Assembly: GCA_007896885.1 (NCBI GenBank)
Contig: VOIU01000014.1
Coordinates: 29,944 to 93,943 of the forward strand
Source of the DNA: Bacteroidaceae bacterium HV4-6-C5C
GTDB lineage: Bacteria > Bacteroidota > Bacteroidia > Bacteroidales > Bacteroidaceae
Length of the DNA stretch: 64,000 nucleotides
Reading direction: 5' to 3'
The notes below the pieces were generated by a model. The model worked only from the letters and a program-made list of their open reading frames with translations. It was not told the origin of the DNA and made no database searches. Positions 46,399-54,747 of this stretch are shown in pieces (within the stretch, counting starts at the first letter, position 1; every line of letters starts with the position of its first letter). Position numbers and translations under genes: made by a program.

Positions 46399-48390
46399 CT
46401 AGAGTGGAATGTATTCCACAAAAGCTTCCATCGCTTCGTAGGAGGCAAGCCCAAGACTATCGTATAATGCAGCAGTACCACGATTACGATCTTCACTACG
46501 TTGCCAGAATAGACGCTCGTCGTTGCCCATGAATGGAGCGCTTTCCATCTGTGACTGATGCTTTAATATGGAATTACGTTTGGCCCTTAATTCCTCCGGA
46601 CTGATAGGAACAGCCATTTCAATGTTTTCAATTTCCCATTCAGCCCATGCACCACGATACATCCATATACGGCAATCTTTCAACCATTTCGCACCCTCTT
46701 CTTTCTCTTGATCAATTGCTGCAAATACAGCATCAGTACATACGCGATGTGTGCCATGAGGGTCAGCCAAGTCGCCTGCTACAAAAATTTGGTGAGGCTT
46801 AATTTCACGAAGTAAGTTACGTACAATTTCCACGTCACTCTCACTGATCGGATTCTTTTGTATCTTACCGGTTTCGTAGAAAGGAAGATCCAAGAAATGG
46901 CAGTGATCCAGCGGAATATTATTATATGTGCACGCTGTACGGGCTTCACCGCGGCGTATCAATCCTTTGATTGTGAGTATGTCACGAGTATCAATATCGC
47001 CATCTTTTTTCTCTTTCAGGAAATTACGCATTGCTACATATGTGTCTGAAATGACTTTATCTTCGCTATTATTGAAAATCTGATTGAAGCCATTAATGAA
47101 ATGTAAAAAGCGAATTACTTCTTCATCACCGACTGCTATATTTCCGGAAGTTTCATATGCTACGTGTACATCATGTTTCTGTTCTACTAGACGGCGAATT
47201 GTTCCACCCATCGAAATCACATCATCATCGGGATGGGGAGAGAAAACAATTACCCGTTTCGGATATGGCTTGGCACGTTCGGGACGATAAGTATCATCGG
47301 CGTTTGGTTTTCCACCCGGCCATCCGGTAATGGTGTGCTGCAAATCATTAAAAATCTTTATATTTACGTTGTATGCCGATCCGTAAAGTGCCAATAGTTC
47401 ACTTAATCCATTTTCGTTGTATTCTTTGTTGGTAAGCTTTAATATTGGCTTGTTGGTCAACTGACATAACCAGACTATTGCACTGCGAATGAGTTTATCA
47501 TTCCATTCACATGATGTAACCAACCATGGACGTTGAATACGGGTTAAATTTCCGGCTGCCGCAAGATCTATAACAACTTGAGCATTGTTATGTGTTTGCA
47601 AATATGATGCAGGGATAGTATCAGTCACGGGTCCTTCAACACACTCTTTTACCATTTTACCTTTTTCGTCACCCCACGCCATAAGATAAATGCTTTTAGC
47701 AGCAAGGATAGTGGATATACCCATCGTGATAGAACTGACTGGAGTACTTTCAATACTTCCGAACATCTTGGATGCTTCGTTTCGTGAATCATTATCGAGT
47801 AAAATCAATCGGGTAGTTGAATTGAGTCGTGATCCCGGTTCGTTAAAGCCTATATTACCTACACGTCCTATACCTAAAAGAGCAATATCCAATCCACCGA
47901 AACTTTCGATACGCTGTTCATATAAGCGGCAATATTCGAAAATTGTATCTTTTGCTATTGTTCCTTCAGGACTAAAGATATTTTGTTTGTCAATATCCAC
48001 ATGATTGAGAAACATCTCTCTTAACGCATTTAGGTTGCTATTGATAGCATCCTGAGCCAATGGATAATACTCGTATAGGTTGAAAACGATCACATTGCGA
48101 AAGCTTAAACCTTCTTCTTTGTGCATACGGATTAGTTCCGAATAAACGTTACGGGGAGAACTACCACCTGTGAGGGCCAAAACACAAAAGCGTCCGGCCT
48201 TTTGTTTCTCACGAATAATATGCGCAATTTCACTGGCTATGTGGTTGGCGCCTTCTTCCGGTGATTCATAGATATCGGTCGGAATTTTTTCCAGTCGGGT
48301 GAGCACTGACCTTTCAAATGCATTCTCAGGTTTATAGTACCTGGGGGAGACTCTGTTAAGAGTAATCTGAGAACTGAGATTGGTTTTCAT
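46399..48390 (-). CDS. NagB-like domain fused to PIG-L deacetylase domain
   Basis: This 663-residue protein joins a glucosamine-6-phosphate deaminase-like domain (about 40-300) to a PIG-L/LmbE deacetylase domain (about 378-600, with the metal motif SPHPDDDVISMGG and the later DPHGTHR). In the NagB part, the E. coli catalytic residues are changed: Asp72 in FNMDEY is Tyr (FNLYEY), and the DGH of GNDGHIAFNEP is VGN (GRVGNIGFNEP). The Glu of FNEP stays. So deamination by the known mechanism is unlikely, while the deacetylase site is intact. Genes of this shape are usually annotated as glucosamine-6-phosphate deaminase in Bacteroides; that name is doubtful. Confidence 0.88.
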   Translation of the reverse strand: MKTNLSSQITLNRVSPRYYKPENAFERSVLTRLEKIPTDIYESPEEGANHIASEIAHIIREKQKAGRFCVLALTGGSSPRNVYSELIRMHKEEGLSFRNVIVFNLYEYYPLAQDAINSNLNALREMFLNHVDIDKQNIFSPEGTIAKDTIFEYCRLYEQRIESFGGLDIALLGIGRVGNIGFNEPGSRLNSTTRLILLDNDSRNEASKMFGSIESTPVSSITMGISTILAAKSIYLMAWGDEKGKMVKECVEGPVTDTIPASYLQTHNNAQVVIDLAAAGNLTRIQRPWLVTSCEWNDKLIRSAIVWLCQLTNKPILKLTNKEYNENGLSELLALYGSAYNVNIKIFNDLQHTITGWPGGKPNADDTYRPERAKPYPKRVIVFSPHPDDDVISMGGTIRRLVEQKHDVHVAYETSGNIAVGDEEVIRFLHFINGFNQIFNNSEDKVISDTYVAMRNFLKEKKDGDIDTRDILTIKGLIRRGEARTACTYNNIPLDHCHFLDLPFYETGKIQKNPISESDVEIVRNLLREIKPHQIFVAGDLADPHGTHRVCTDAVFAAIDQEKEEGAKWLKDCRIWMYRGAWAEWEIENIEMAVPISPEELRAKRNSILKHQSQMESAPFMGNDERLFWQRSEDRNRGTAALYDSLGLASYEAMEAFVEYIPL

Positions 48391-48493
48391 AAATCGATTT
48401 TGTATTAATAATAAATGATTAAGCTTGTATTCTTTTGTCGCTTGTTTAGACTAAAACAAAATAATGAATGCAATGTTCATTGTTAACTCAAGG

Positions 48494-48501
48494 CAAATTT
48501 A
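48494..48501 (-). promoter_or_regulatory. -7 element TAAATTTG of the NagB-PIG-L gene
   Basis: An exact TAnnTTTG match on the minus strand, about 104 bp before the ATG at 48390, implying a leader of roughly 95 nt. Confidence 0.4.
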
Positions 48502-48586
48502 GCGACTTTTGAGCAAATAAAGACTCACTTCTTTTAGGTATTTTTGCTAAAAGGAGCTTAAAAAACGTCTCTGATGTTTAAAAACG

Positions 48587-49414
48587 TTAATCTATAGTGA
48601 AGTGATCTGCATCTTTCCACGCAGGAAATTTTTTTCTGAATTGTCTCAGTGAAGATAAATCGATTTTGATGGTGGATACTTCTTCTTTATTATCAACGCA
48701 TTTATAGAGAAGTTCTCCTTTAGATGAATATAAAACGCTTCCTCCGTTGTATTGAATGTAATTTCCATCTTTGCCTATGCGGTTGACTCCACATACATAG
48801 CTCATGTTTTCCAAAGCGCGAGCTTGGAGTAGTACATCCCACACCTGCCGGCGTGATTCCGGCCAATTGGCTACGTAAATAAGTAAATCGTATTCGTTGT
48901 TTGCATTACGACTCCATACCGGGAATCTGAGATCATAGCATACAAGTAAACAAATATTCCACCCGCGATACGAGATAAGTGTACGTTGATTCCCTGCATC
49001 AAAACTGTCCGGCTCACTACCCATTCGGAAAAGGTGCCGCTTATCGTAATAAAAAGCTTTTTTTTCTGGAGTAATAAAGAAACCTCGATTATAAAATTTC
49101 TGTTCTTGGGAAGAGCATTCTGTTCCATCAACAGCGATATAGCTGCCTGCAATAGCTAGTTGAAATGTTGAGGCCCATTGCTGTAATAGAGATATTGTAT
49201 TTCCGGTTATGGGTTCGGCTAGTGTATGGCTGTTCATACTAAATCCGGTAGAGAACATTTCGGGGAGAATAACAATATCAGTTAGTCCGGAAAGCTTTTT
49301 AAGTTCTTCGTATAAAGAAATAAGGTTAGCACTCTTATTTTCCCAAATAATATCGGTCTGAAAGAGGCTAACCCTTATAGTTTCTAATTTTTCTTGTCCA
49401 TCCGTATTATGCAT
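48587..49414 (-). CDS. Nitrilase-family omega-amidase-like hydrolase
   Basis: This 275-residue protein has the Glu-Lys-Cys triad of the nitrilase superfamily: VILPEMFSTGFSM, YYDKRHLFRMG and CLLVCYDLRFPVW. The segments GFSMN and FRMGSEPDSFDAG resemble the YafV/Nit2 omega-amidase group, which clears alpha-ketoglutaramate and similar amides. It is cytoplasmic. It precedes nothing obvious in the pathway; its neighbours are an acyltransferase and a small conserved gene on the same strand. Confidence 0.88.
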   Translation of the reverse strand: MHNTDGQEKLETIRVSLFQTDIIWENKSANLISLYEELKKLSGLTDIVILPEMFSTGFSMNSHTLAEPITGNTISLLQQWASTFQLAIAGSYIAVDGTECSSQEQKFYNRGFFITPEKKAFYYDKRHLFRMGSEPDSFDAGNQRTLISYRGWNICLLVCYDLRFPVWSRNANNEYDLLIYVANWPESRRQVWDVLLQARALENMSYVCGVNRIGKDGNYIQYNGGSVLYSSKGELLYKCVDNKEEVSTIKIDLSSLRQFRKKFPAWKDADHFTID

Positions 49415-49449
49415 CGTCGTTGATAGAATAATAAGGTATAAGGTTAAAG

Positions 49450-50010
49450 TTATTCGTGCACCTTACCTAAACTAAAGTTCTCAGGTTTTTTCCCCTTGAA
49501 ATCTTTGAAGTATAGTTTTATCTCATTTAAGTCCTTTTCAAAATCACCGCTTGGGGTTATTGCTTTTCCGACAGTAATCGTTTTGCTGGGATAATCAATA
49601 CCAATAAGAATGATAGGCACCTGTGCTTTCATTGCAATAAAATAAAATCCTTTCTTCCATTCGGAATTTGCTTTGCGCGTTCCTTCAGGAGTTATAGCCA
49701 AATGAAAGCGTTTCTTTTTTTTGAAATTTTCTACCATCTGGTCTACTAATGAAGTTTTGCGTCCTCTATCTACGGGTATTCCTCCTATGCCTTTAAATAG
49801 CATTCCTAAAGGAAAGAAAAACCACTCTTTTTTCATCATGAAAGAAGCCTTTCTTCCCAATGCATTATAGAAGATTTTTCCAAAGAGTAAATCCCAATTA
49901 GAAGTGTGAGGTGCCACACACATAACGCATTTATCGTAATCGGGTACTAGGACGACCTTTTTCCATCCTAATATGTAGCGATAGATAAAGCTGAATATAA
50001 GTTTCTTCAT
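49450..50010 (-). CDS. PlsC-like acyltransferase, short form
   Basis: This 186-residue protein has the HX4D motif in APHTSNWDLLFGK, GIPVDRGRK, and TPEGTRKANSEW as the second acyl-transfer motif. It is shorter than the PlsC-like protein at 26045 and lacks a long N-terminal anchor; these short forms are common and their acceptor is unknown. It starts 7 bp after the 89-residue gene. Confidence 0.85.
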   Translation of the reverse strand: MKKLIFSFIYRYILGWKKVVLVPDYDKCVMCVAPHTSNWDLLFGKIFYNALGRKASFMMKKEWFFFPLGMLFKGIGGIPVDRGRKTSLVDQMVENFKKKKRFHLAITPEGTRKANSEWKKGFYFIAMKAQVPIILIGIDYPSKTITVGKAITPSGDFEKDLNEIKLYFKDFKGKKPENFSLGKVHE

Positions 50011-50017
50011 CCCGGCT

Positions 50018-50287
50018 TTATTTCAATTTTCCTAAAGCTTCAATCACTTCATCCACTTTGGTATTGAAATCTTCTTTCAACTTTTTGTAATATTGCTTAG
50101 CTTCTCCCGGTGCAGTGTGACTGATACGGCTAATGTGATCATTTTGAATTTTTAGTATTTCACCCATTAAGTCATCTGCCTTCTTTTTGTCTGTTCCGGG
50201 TACATATAAACTGTTCACTAAACATTCCATAAAAAGCTCTCCTGCAATATAATTGATGTTCTTTTTGAGTTCTTTTCTACTTGCCAT
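50018..50287 (-). CDS. Small conserved-looking helical protein
   Basis: This 89-residue protein is charged and mostly helical (MASRKELKKNINYIAGELFM), without signal peptide or membrane segment. No family was recognised. It leads a short operon with the acyltransferase at 49450 and perhaps the nitrilase-family gene. Confidence 0.7.
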   Translation of the reverse strand: MASRKELKKNINYIAGELFMECLVNSLYVPGTDKKKADDLMGEILKIQNDHISRISHTAPGEAKQYYKKLKEDFNTKVDEVIEALGKLK

Positions 50288-50718
50288 AATTTTGAGTTTA
50301 GAGTGAATAAATCGAAAATTCGTGGTAAAGATAAGTGTTTTTTCTCTGTGTATATAGAGAAAAATGTGATTTTATAGGTTTTAATAATATTCATGAAGAT
50401 AATAAAGGCTATTTTATAACTTTTATATTATAGGTTATAGGGAGGCCCTTTGATAAGTATTTTCATAGTGCATTTCATTCAAAGCCCAATCTATCCAATT
50501 AATTAAACTATAAAATTATTTTTTTTATGCAATAATATTTATACATTTGTAAATGTATCGACTCATTAATAATGATGTTTTTATAGTCGAGAAAGCTAAT
50601 TTATGTATTTAATATTAGTGATTTATAAACGGATATTTATATTTTTTATTATCTGATTTGTACTCTATTTTATGTGTGTTAATGATTGAAAATCTATATG
50701 GTATTTAATCTCATATAA
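50288..50718. other. AT-rich intergenic region with a palindromic -7 element
   Basis: This 431-bp region holds TACATTTG at 50542-50549 within the palindrome ATACATTT-GT-AAATGTAT (50541-50558). No gene is seen. The -7 element could drive the small genes that follow on plus. Confidence 0.45.
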
Positions 50719-51102
50719 TTGAAAAAACGAGAATATATATTATATCTATTCGGAGGACTATTGCTCATTGCCTTATTTACAAGTATATGTTCTCCAAATA
50801 AATTCTTTCTACTGAATGGAGGAAGTTTGTTGTATGTCACGCTCTGTCTGTTGCCTATTAATATTTCATTGATTTTAATGATAAACGGTATTCGTAAAAA
50901 TCTTCTTTCCACTGTTATATCATGGAGGGAGGGAAACAAGGGAGGCTTCGAATTCTATATGAATATCGTTCCCGAAGCGAAGTGCCTTGAAAGTACCGGA
51001 TTTAATTATACTAAAAAGATGAATAATCTTGAACGGGATACGACTTTTTGCGGGCGTGTGATGTGTATTACGATGCGCAAGGGAGTTTTCGTCATTGTCT
51101 AG
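50719..51102 (+). CDS. Possible small membrane protein (TTG start)
   Basis: The 127-codon frame begins with TTG (KKREYILYLFGGLLLIALFT) and has two membrane helices (about 8-27 and 36-56), followed by a short polar tail. No ATG offers a full-length start, so either TTG is used or the original start was lost. Codon use is AT-rich like the neighbouring small genes. No family was recognised; it could be a decayed gene. Confidence 0.4.
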   Translation: MKKREYILYLFGGLLLIALFTSICSPNKFFLLNGGSLLYVTLCLLPINISLILMINGIRKNLLSTVISWREGNKGGFEFYMNIVPEAKCLESTGFNYTKKMNNLERDTTFCGRVMCITMRKGVFVIV

Positions 51103-51151
51103 TTCTGGAAGATATAATCCCCAGGCCAATGTCATTAAAAAATATTAAATT

Positions 51152-51577
51152 ATGAAGGCTAAGTATTTATTTCTAATAGGATGTATATTTTCTATATTAT
51201 TTATTAATAATACAGCAGCCCAGAATAATAGGAAAATAGAAAGAATAGTTAATGGGCAAACCTATATTATAGATAATAATTTTGTAATTAATAAGAAAAA
51301 CTTATTGCCTAACGGGAGGAATAAAACACCTGGTGGTGAACAATGTTATTATTTTGAAGTGGAAGATGGTTTTACTACATTGACCAGTGTTTTTAAAAAG
51401 GTATTTTTATCTGAAAGAATGAATGAACTAATTAAATCAAAAGCATCTGTAGGATTACTTATTCGTTGCTTTTCTTCAGGTAAAATTGATACAGTATCTT
51501 TTTTATTCTCAAAAAACATTTGCTTTTCCTTATTTGAAATACAATTATTAGAAGAAGAATTGGAAAAACTTATTTAA
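51152..51577 (+). CDS. Small exported protein, family member 1 (truncated C-terminus)
   Basis: This 141-residue protein has a signal peptide (MKAKYLFLIGCIFSILFINN) and continues as a paralogue of the proteins at 51855 and 53521: VNGQTYIID, CYYFEVEDG, KVFLSERMNELIKSKASVGLL, CFSSGKIDTVSFLFSK and EIQLLEEELEKL. The paralogues run on for about 30 residues to CRFERYAQTPQVK. Here the frame stops at 51577 and the lost C-terminal codons survive out of frame near 51630-51660 (F-EKYAQTP). The family resembles DUF5043-type Bacteroides proteins; that name is from memory. Function unknown. Confidence 0.7.
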   Translation: MKAKYLFLIGCIFSILFINNTAAQNNRKIERIVNGQTYIIDNNFVINKKNLLPNGRNKTPGGEQCYYFEVEDGFTTLTSVFKKVFLSERMNELIKSKASVGLLIRCFSSGKIDTVSFLFSKNICFSLFEIQLLEEELEKLI

Positions 51578-51854
51578 AAATAAAAACGACTTGTTCGGGT
51601 CATTTTTATTTTTTTATAACAATAAGGTACAAATTTGAGAAGTATGCTCAAACTCCATAGATGGAATGAGCTTTTATAGTGCAAAGACAAACCAATAGTT
51701 CTATAATGGTCTGAGACGTATAGTGAATTTTTATCATCTTATGGGAAATTTCATTGAAGGCACACCAATTTATAATTATCCAATCAACCGATCCCTTGAC
51801 CTTATGCATTAAAGTATATTTATGATAACAGATGTAACCAAAAATACAAGAATT

Positions 51855-52373
51855 ATGAAAATAAAATATTTATTATTAGTAGTGTGTGTTTTTTTTATAT
51901 TGTCAAATAACGATCTGTTAGCACAGAATACTAGAGCAACTGTGAAGACGATAAATAAAGAAACTTATATAATAGAGGAATCTAACTGGAATGGAATTGA
52001 TAGGGTAAGAATAGAAAACAAAAGTAATAGATTACATCATAGTAATTATTGTAACGACTTTTCTGTTAGAGATGCTAGTCCATTAGATAGCGTTTTTGGA
52101 AAAGTTCTTTCAAAAGCCAAAATGAATGAATTGGTTGCACAGAAGAAGGCTTTGAGTTTATTTGTAGTTTGTCTTTCTTCTGGTAAAATTGAAGAAGTGG
52201 CTTTTTCTTTTGGAAAAGATGTTCCTCTTTCATTAGCTGAAATTCAATTATTAGAAAAAAGTATTAAAAAAGTCCATTTGAAGATAAAAAGTTTTTGTCC
52301 AAATAATAAATATTATGCTATGATGAAATCATGCAGATTTGAGCGATATGCTCAAACTCCACAAGTGAAGTAA
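51855..52373 (+). CDS. Small exported protein, family member 2
   Basis: About 172 residues from the ATG at 51855 (MKIKYLLLVVCVFFILSNND). The signal peptide likely ends near LLAQ. It shares DASPLDSVFGKVLSKAKMNE, CLSSGKIEEVAF, LAEIQLLEKSIKK and the ending CRFERYAQTPQVK with family member 3, and less closely with member 1. An upstream ATG at 51822 would add 11 residues before the signal peptide and is less likely. Function unknown; it is part of tandem copy A. Confidence 0.75.
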   Translation: MKIKYLLLVVCVFFILSNNDLLAQNTRATVKTINKETYIIEESNWNGIDRVRIENKSNRLHHSNYCNDFSVRDASPLDSVFGKVLSKAKMNELVAQKKALSLFVVCLSSGKIEEVAFSFGKDVPLSLAEIQLLEKSIKKVHLKIKSFCPNNKYYAMMKSCRFERYAQTPQVK

Positions 52374-52465
52374 GACTTTCTTGCTTTAATATATTGCAAA
52401 GACAAAGAGATAAGTTAAATGCTATAAATCTCTTGTTTCTCTGTTATTATAGAATCTTGATAGTG

Positions 52466-52773
52466 ATGAAAGTATCAGGATTAATTTTTCCAGTAACATT
52501 ACTTCTTTGATAGTTATCGTACCAGCTCAAACCGACCGGGCATGGACAGAAAAATACAACGTTGAAGAGTATACTATCAAGGAAACTGAATACCGATATG
52601 CAATCACTAATAAGAAGTATGACCTTGTCATATCCATGGCTGTCGACTATCTGTTAGACGGGGAAAGTATATGGAATTATCAAAAAATGCCGGAAAGAAT
52701 TCGAAAGGGGAATATAAGGTTGTATCATTTAGCAAAAGAGCCATTTTTCATAGTAAAGTCAAAGGTTTTTTGA
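52466..52773 (+). pseudogene. Decayed small exported protein gene, copy A
   Basis: The ATG at 52466 gives MKVSGLIFPVTLLL and a stop. Compared with copy B at 54117 one base is missing around 52508, and the frame resumes as AQTDRAWTEKYNVEEYTIKE up to 52773. The signal-peptide and mature parts are therefore in different frames. Its function is unknown. Confidence 0.65.
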
Positions 52774-53099
52774 TTGGTGGTTATCAGATGAATCACTTTG
52801 GGGAATGATTGGAATATATGTTGTAGAATAATTTTATACATTGTAAATGTGCAATGCTCTGTCTGTGGACTGCTCTTCAATTCATTGTTAATTGTTTCAA
52901 TAATAGCTCGTTTTGTCCTTACCGGATAATTCAATAAAATATATTGTTCATAATACAGTGTTAGCAAAGTGGAATGGATGTATTTTAGAATTAAACTATC
53001 ATTTATTATTCCTTCCTATTTGCATCTCTTCAGAAAAAAAACGAAATTTATAACGCTTTAAAAACGGAATTTTACTAACATCTTTAAATAAATAATGAA
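52774..53099. other. Spacer before truncated pfp, with a possible transposase trace
   Basis: This stretch matches 54421-54747 closely. On the minus strand it can be read as RTKRAIIETINNELKSS, which faintly resembles the end of IS982-type transposases, but the similarity stops after a dozen residues. No functional gene is seen. Confidence 0.3.
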
Positions 53100-53507
53100 A
53101 TGACTAAAAGTGCATTGCAAATTGCAAGGGCTGCTTACCAGCCTAAACTCCCAAAAGCGTTGAAGTGCGCTGTTAAGGTAATGGAGGGTGCGCCTACCCA
53201 ATCTATTGCTGATCAGGAAGCAATTAAAAGGTTGTTCCCGAATACATACGGAATGCCTTTAATTACATTTGAAAGTACAGATAAAGCTGCTGAATTCCCT
53301 GCTATCAATGTCAGCGTAATTTTATCGGGCGGTCAAGATCCGGGTGGACATAATGTGATATCCGGTATTTTCGATGGTATTAAGAAGTTGAATAAGGATA
53401 GCAAATTGTATGGCTTTATTCAGGGTTCGCCAAGTTATGATTACCCTATAGACTCTTCCCTTGAGCCTCGAGCATTGAAGTATGTTTATGATAACAGATG
53501 TAACTAA
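53100..53507 (+). pseudogene. Truncated 5' copy of pfp
   Basis: Codons 1-107 (to 53420) match the intact pfp at 54748 almost completely, with changes such as G23C and A80D. The frame then runs into the head of copy B for 28 unrelated codons (QGSPSYDYPIDSS...). It contains less than a fifth of the enzyme and no active site, so it cannot be functional. It marks the tandem duplication joint. Confidence 0.9.
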
Positions 53508-53520
53508 AAATACAAGGATT

Positions 53521-54021
53521 ATGAAAACAAAATATTTATTTGTACTTGGGTGTATGTTTTTTATATTGTTCAAAAATGAAGTGGTTGCACAAGCTAGTAA
53601 AATAATGGAAAAAACAGTTAATGGAGAAACATATATAATCAATCATCGCTTAGTAAAAAACAAAAAAAATAAATTGCCTGATGGTAAGCAGTGTTATGAT
53701 TTCTCTATTGAAGATGATAGTCCGTTGGACAGTGTTTTTGGAGCAGTGCTTTCAAAAACCAAAATGCATGAATTAGTCAAATCAAAAGCAAGTATCATGT
53801 TGGATATCGTTTGCATCCCATCGGGTAAAATCGAAACAGTATCTTTTATCTTAAGCAAAAACAATCCTGTTTCTTTAGTCGAGATACAATTATTGGAAGA
53901 AAGGCTAAAAAAGACGACTTTGAAAATAAAGTCCGGAGAAGCCTGCCAAAACAACAGCTACTTTGCGATAATGAAAATGTGTCGGTTTGAGCGATATGCT
54001 CAAACTCCACAAGTGAAGTAA
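53521..54021 (+). CDS. Small exported protein, family member 3
   Basis: About 166 residues from the ATG at 53521 (MKTKYLFVLGCMFFILFKNE), with a signal peptide ending near VVAQ. The rest follows the family: VNGETYIIN, CYDFSIEDDSPLDSVFGAVL, CIPSGKIETVSFILSK, SLVEIQLLEERLKK, CRFERYAQTPQVK. The upstream ATGs at 53482 and 53488 lie in the duplication joint and are not likely starts. Function unknown. Confidence 0.75.
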   Translation: MKTKYLFVLGCMFFILFKNEVVAQASKIMEKTVNGETYIINHRLVKNKKNKLPDGKQCYDFSIEDDSPLDSVFGAVLSKTKMHELVKSKASIMLDIVCIPSGKIETVSFILSKNNPVSLVEIQLLEERLKKTTLKIKSGEACQNNSYFAIMKMCRFERYAQTPQVK

Positions 54022-54116
54022 GACTTTCTTGCTTTAATATATTGCAAAGACAAAGAGATAAGTTGAATGCTATATGCAACCTCTTGTTTTTCTGTTATTA
54101 TAGAATCTTGATAGTG

Positions 54117-54420
54117 ATGAAAGTAACAAGATTGATTTTTATAGTAACATTACTATTTTGTAGCGGTATCGTGTCGGCTCAAACAGGCCGGACATGGACA
54201 GAAAAATACAACGGTGAAGAGTATACAATCAAGGAAACTGAATACTGATATGTAATCACTAATAAAAAAGTATGACCCACATCCATGAGTGCCGACAATA
54301 TGTTTGACGGGGAAAGTATATGGGATTATTAAAAACGCCGGAAAGAATTCGAAAAGGAAATAAAAGATTACATCGCACTGTAAAAGAACCACTTATCCTA
54401 GGATAAGTCAAAGGTTTTTT
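54117..54420 (+). pseudogene. Decayed small exported protein gene, copy B
   Basis: The ATG at 54117 gives an intact signal peptide and 44 residues in total (MKVTRLIFIVTLLFCSGIVS, then AQTGRTWTEKYNGEEYTIKE), then a TGA at 54246. Homology to copy A continues past the stop to about 54420 with further stops. So copy B kept the export signal but lost the body, the reverse of copy A. Confidence 0.65.
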
Positions 54421-54747
54421 GATTGGTGGTTATCAGATGAATCACTTTTGGGAATGATTGGAATATATGTTGTAGAATAACTTCATACATTGTAAATGTG
54501 TAATGCTCTGTCTGTGCACTGCTCTTCAATTCATTGTTAATTGTTTCAATAATAGCTCGTTTTGTTCTTACCGGATAATTCATAAAATATATTGTTCATA
54601 ATACAGTGTTAGCGAAGTGGAATGGATGTATTTTAGAATTAAACTATCATTTATTATTCCTTCCTATTTGCATCTCTTCAGAAAAAAAACGAAATTTGCA
54701 ACGCTTTAAAAACGGAATTTTACTAACACCTTTAAATAAATAATGAA
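54421..54747. other. Spacer before intact pfp
   Basis: Duplicate of 52774-53099, with the same faint transposase-like minus-strand reading. It must carry the pfp leader, but no exact TAnnTTTG element was found close to the start. Confidence 0.3.

Larger units (their letters stand above)
51761..53420 (+). repeat. Copy A of an old ~1.65 kb tandem duplication
   Basis: This unit corresponds segment by segment to 53421-55068: small exported protein gene (51855 and 53521), decayed second small gene (52466 and 54117), spacer, then the first 107 codons of pfp (53100 and 54748). The pfp part is nearly identical, while the small genes have diverged. Copy A stops within pfp, where it meets the head of copy B. 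Confidence 0.85.

Noticed and set aside
52725..54583. IS982-type transposase remnants on the minus strand in both tandem spacers
   Set aside because: Only about a dozen residues (KRAIIETINNELK) fit; the following residues do not match the expected RHRS block in any frame.
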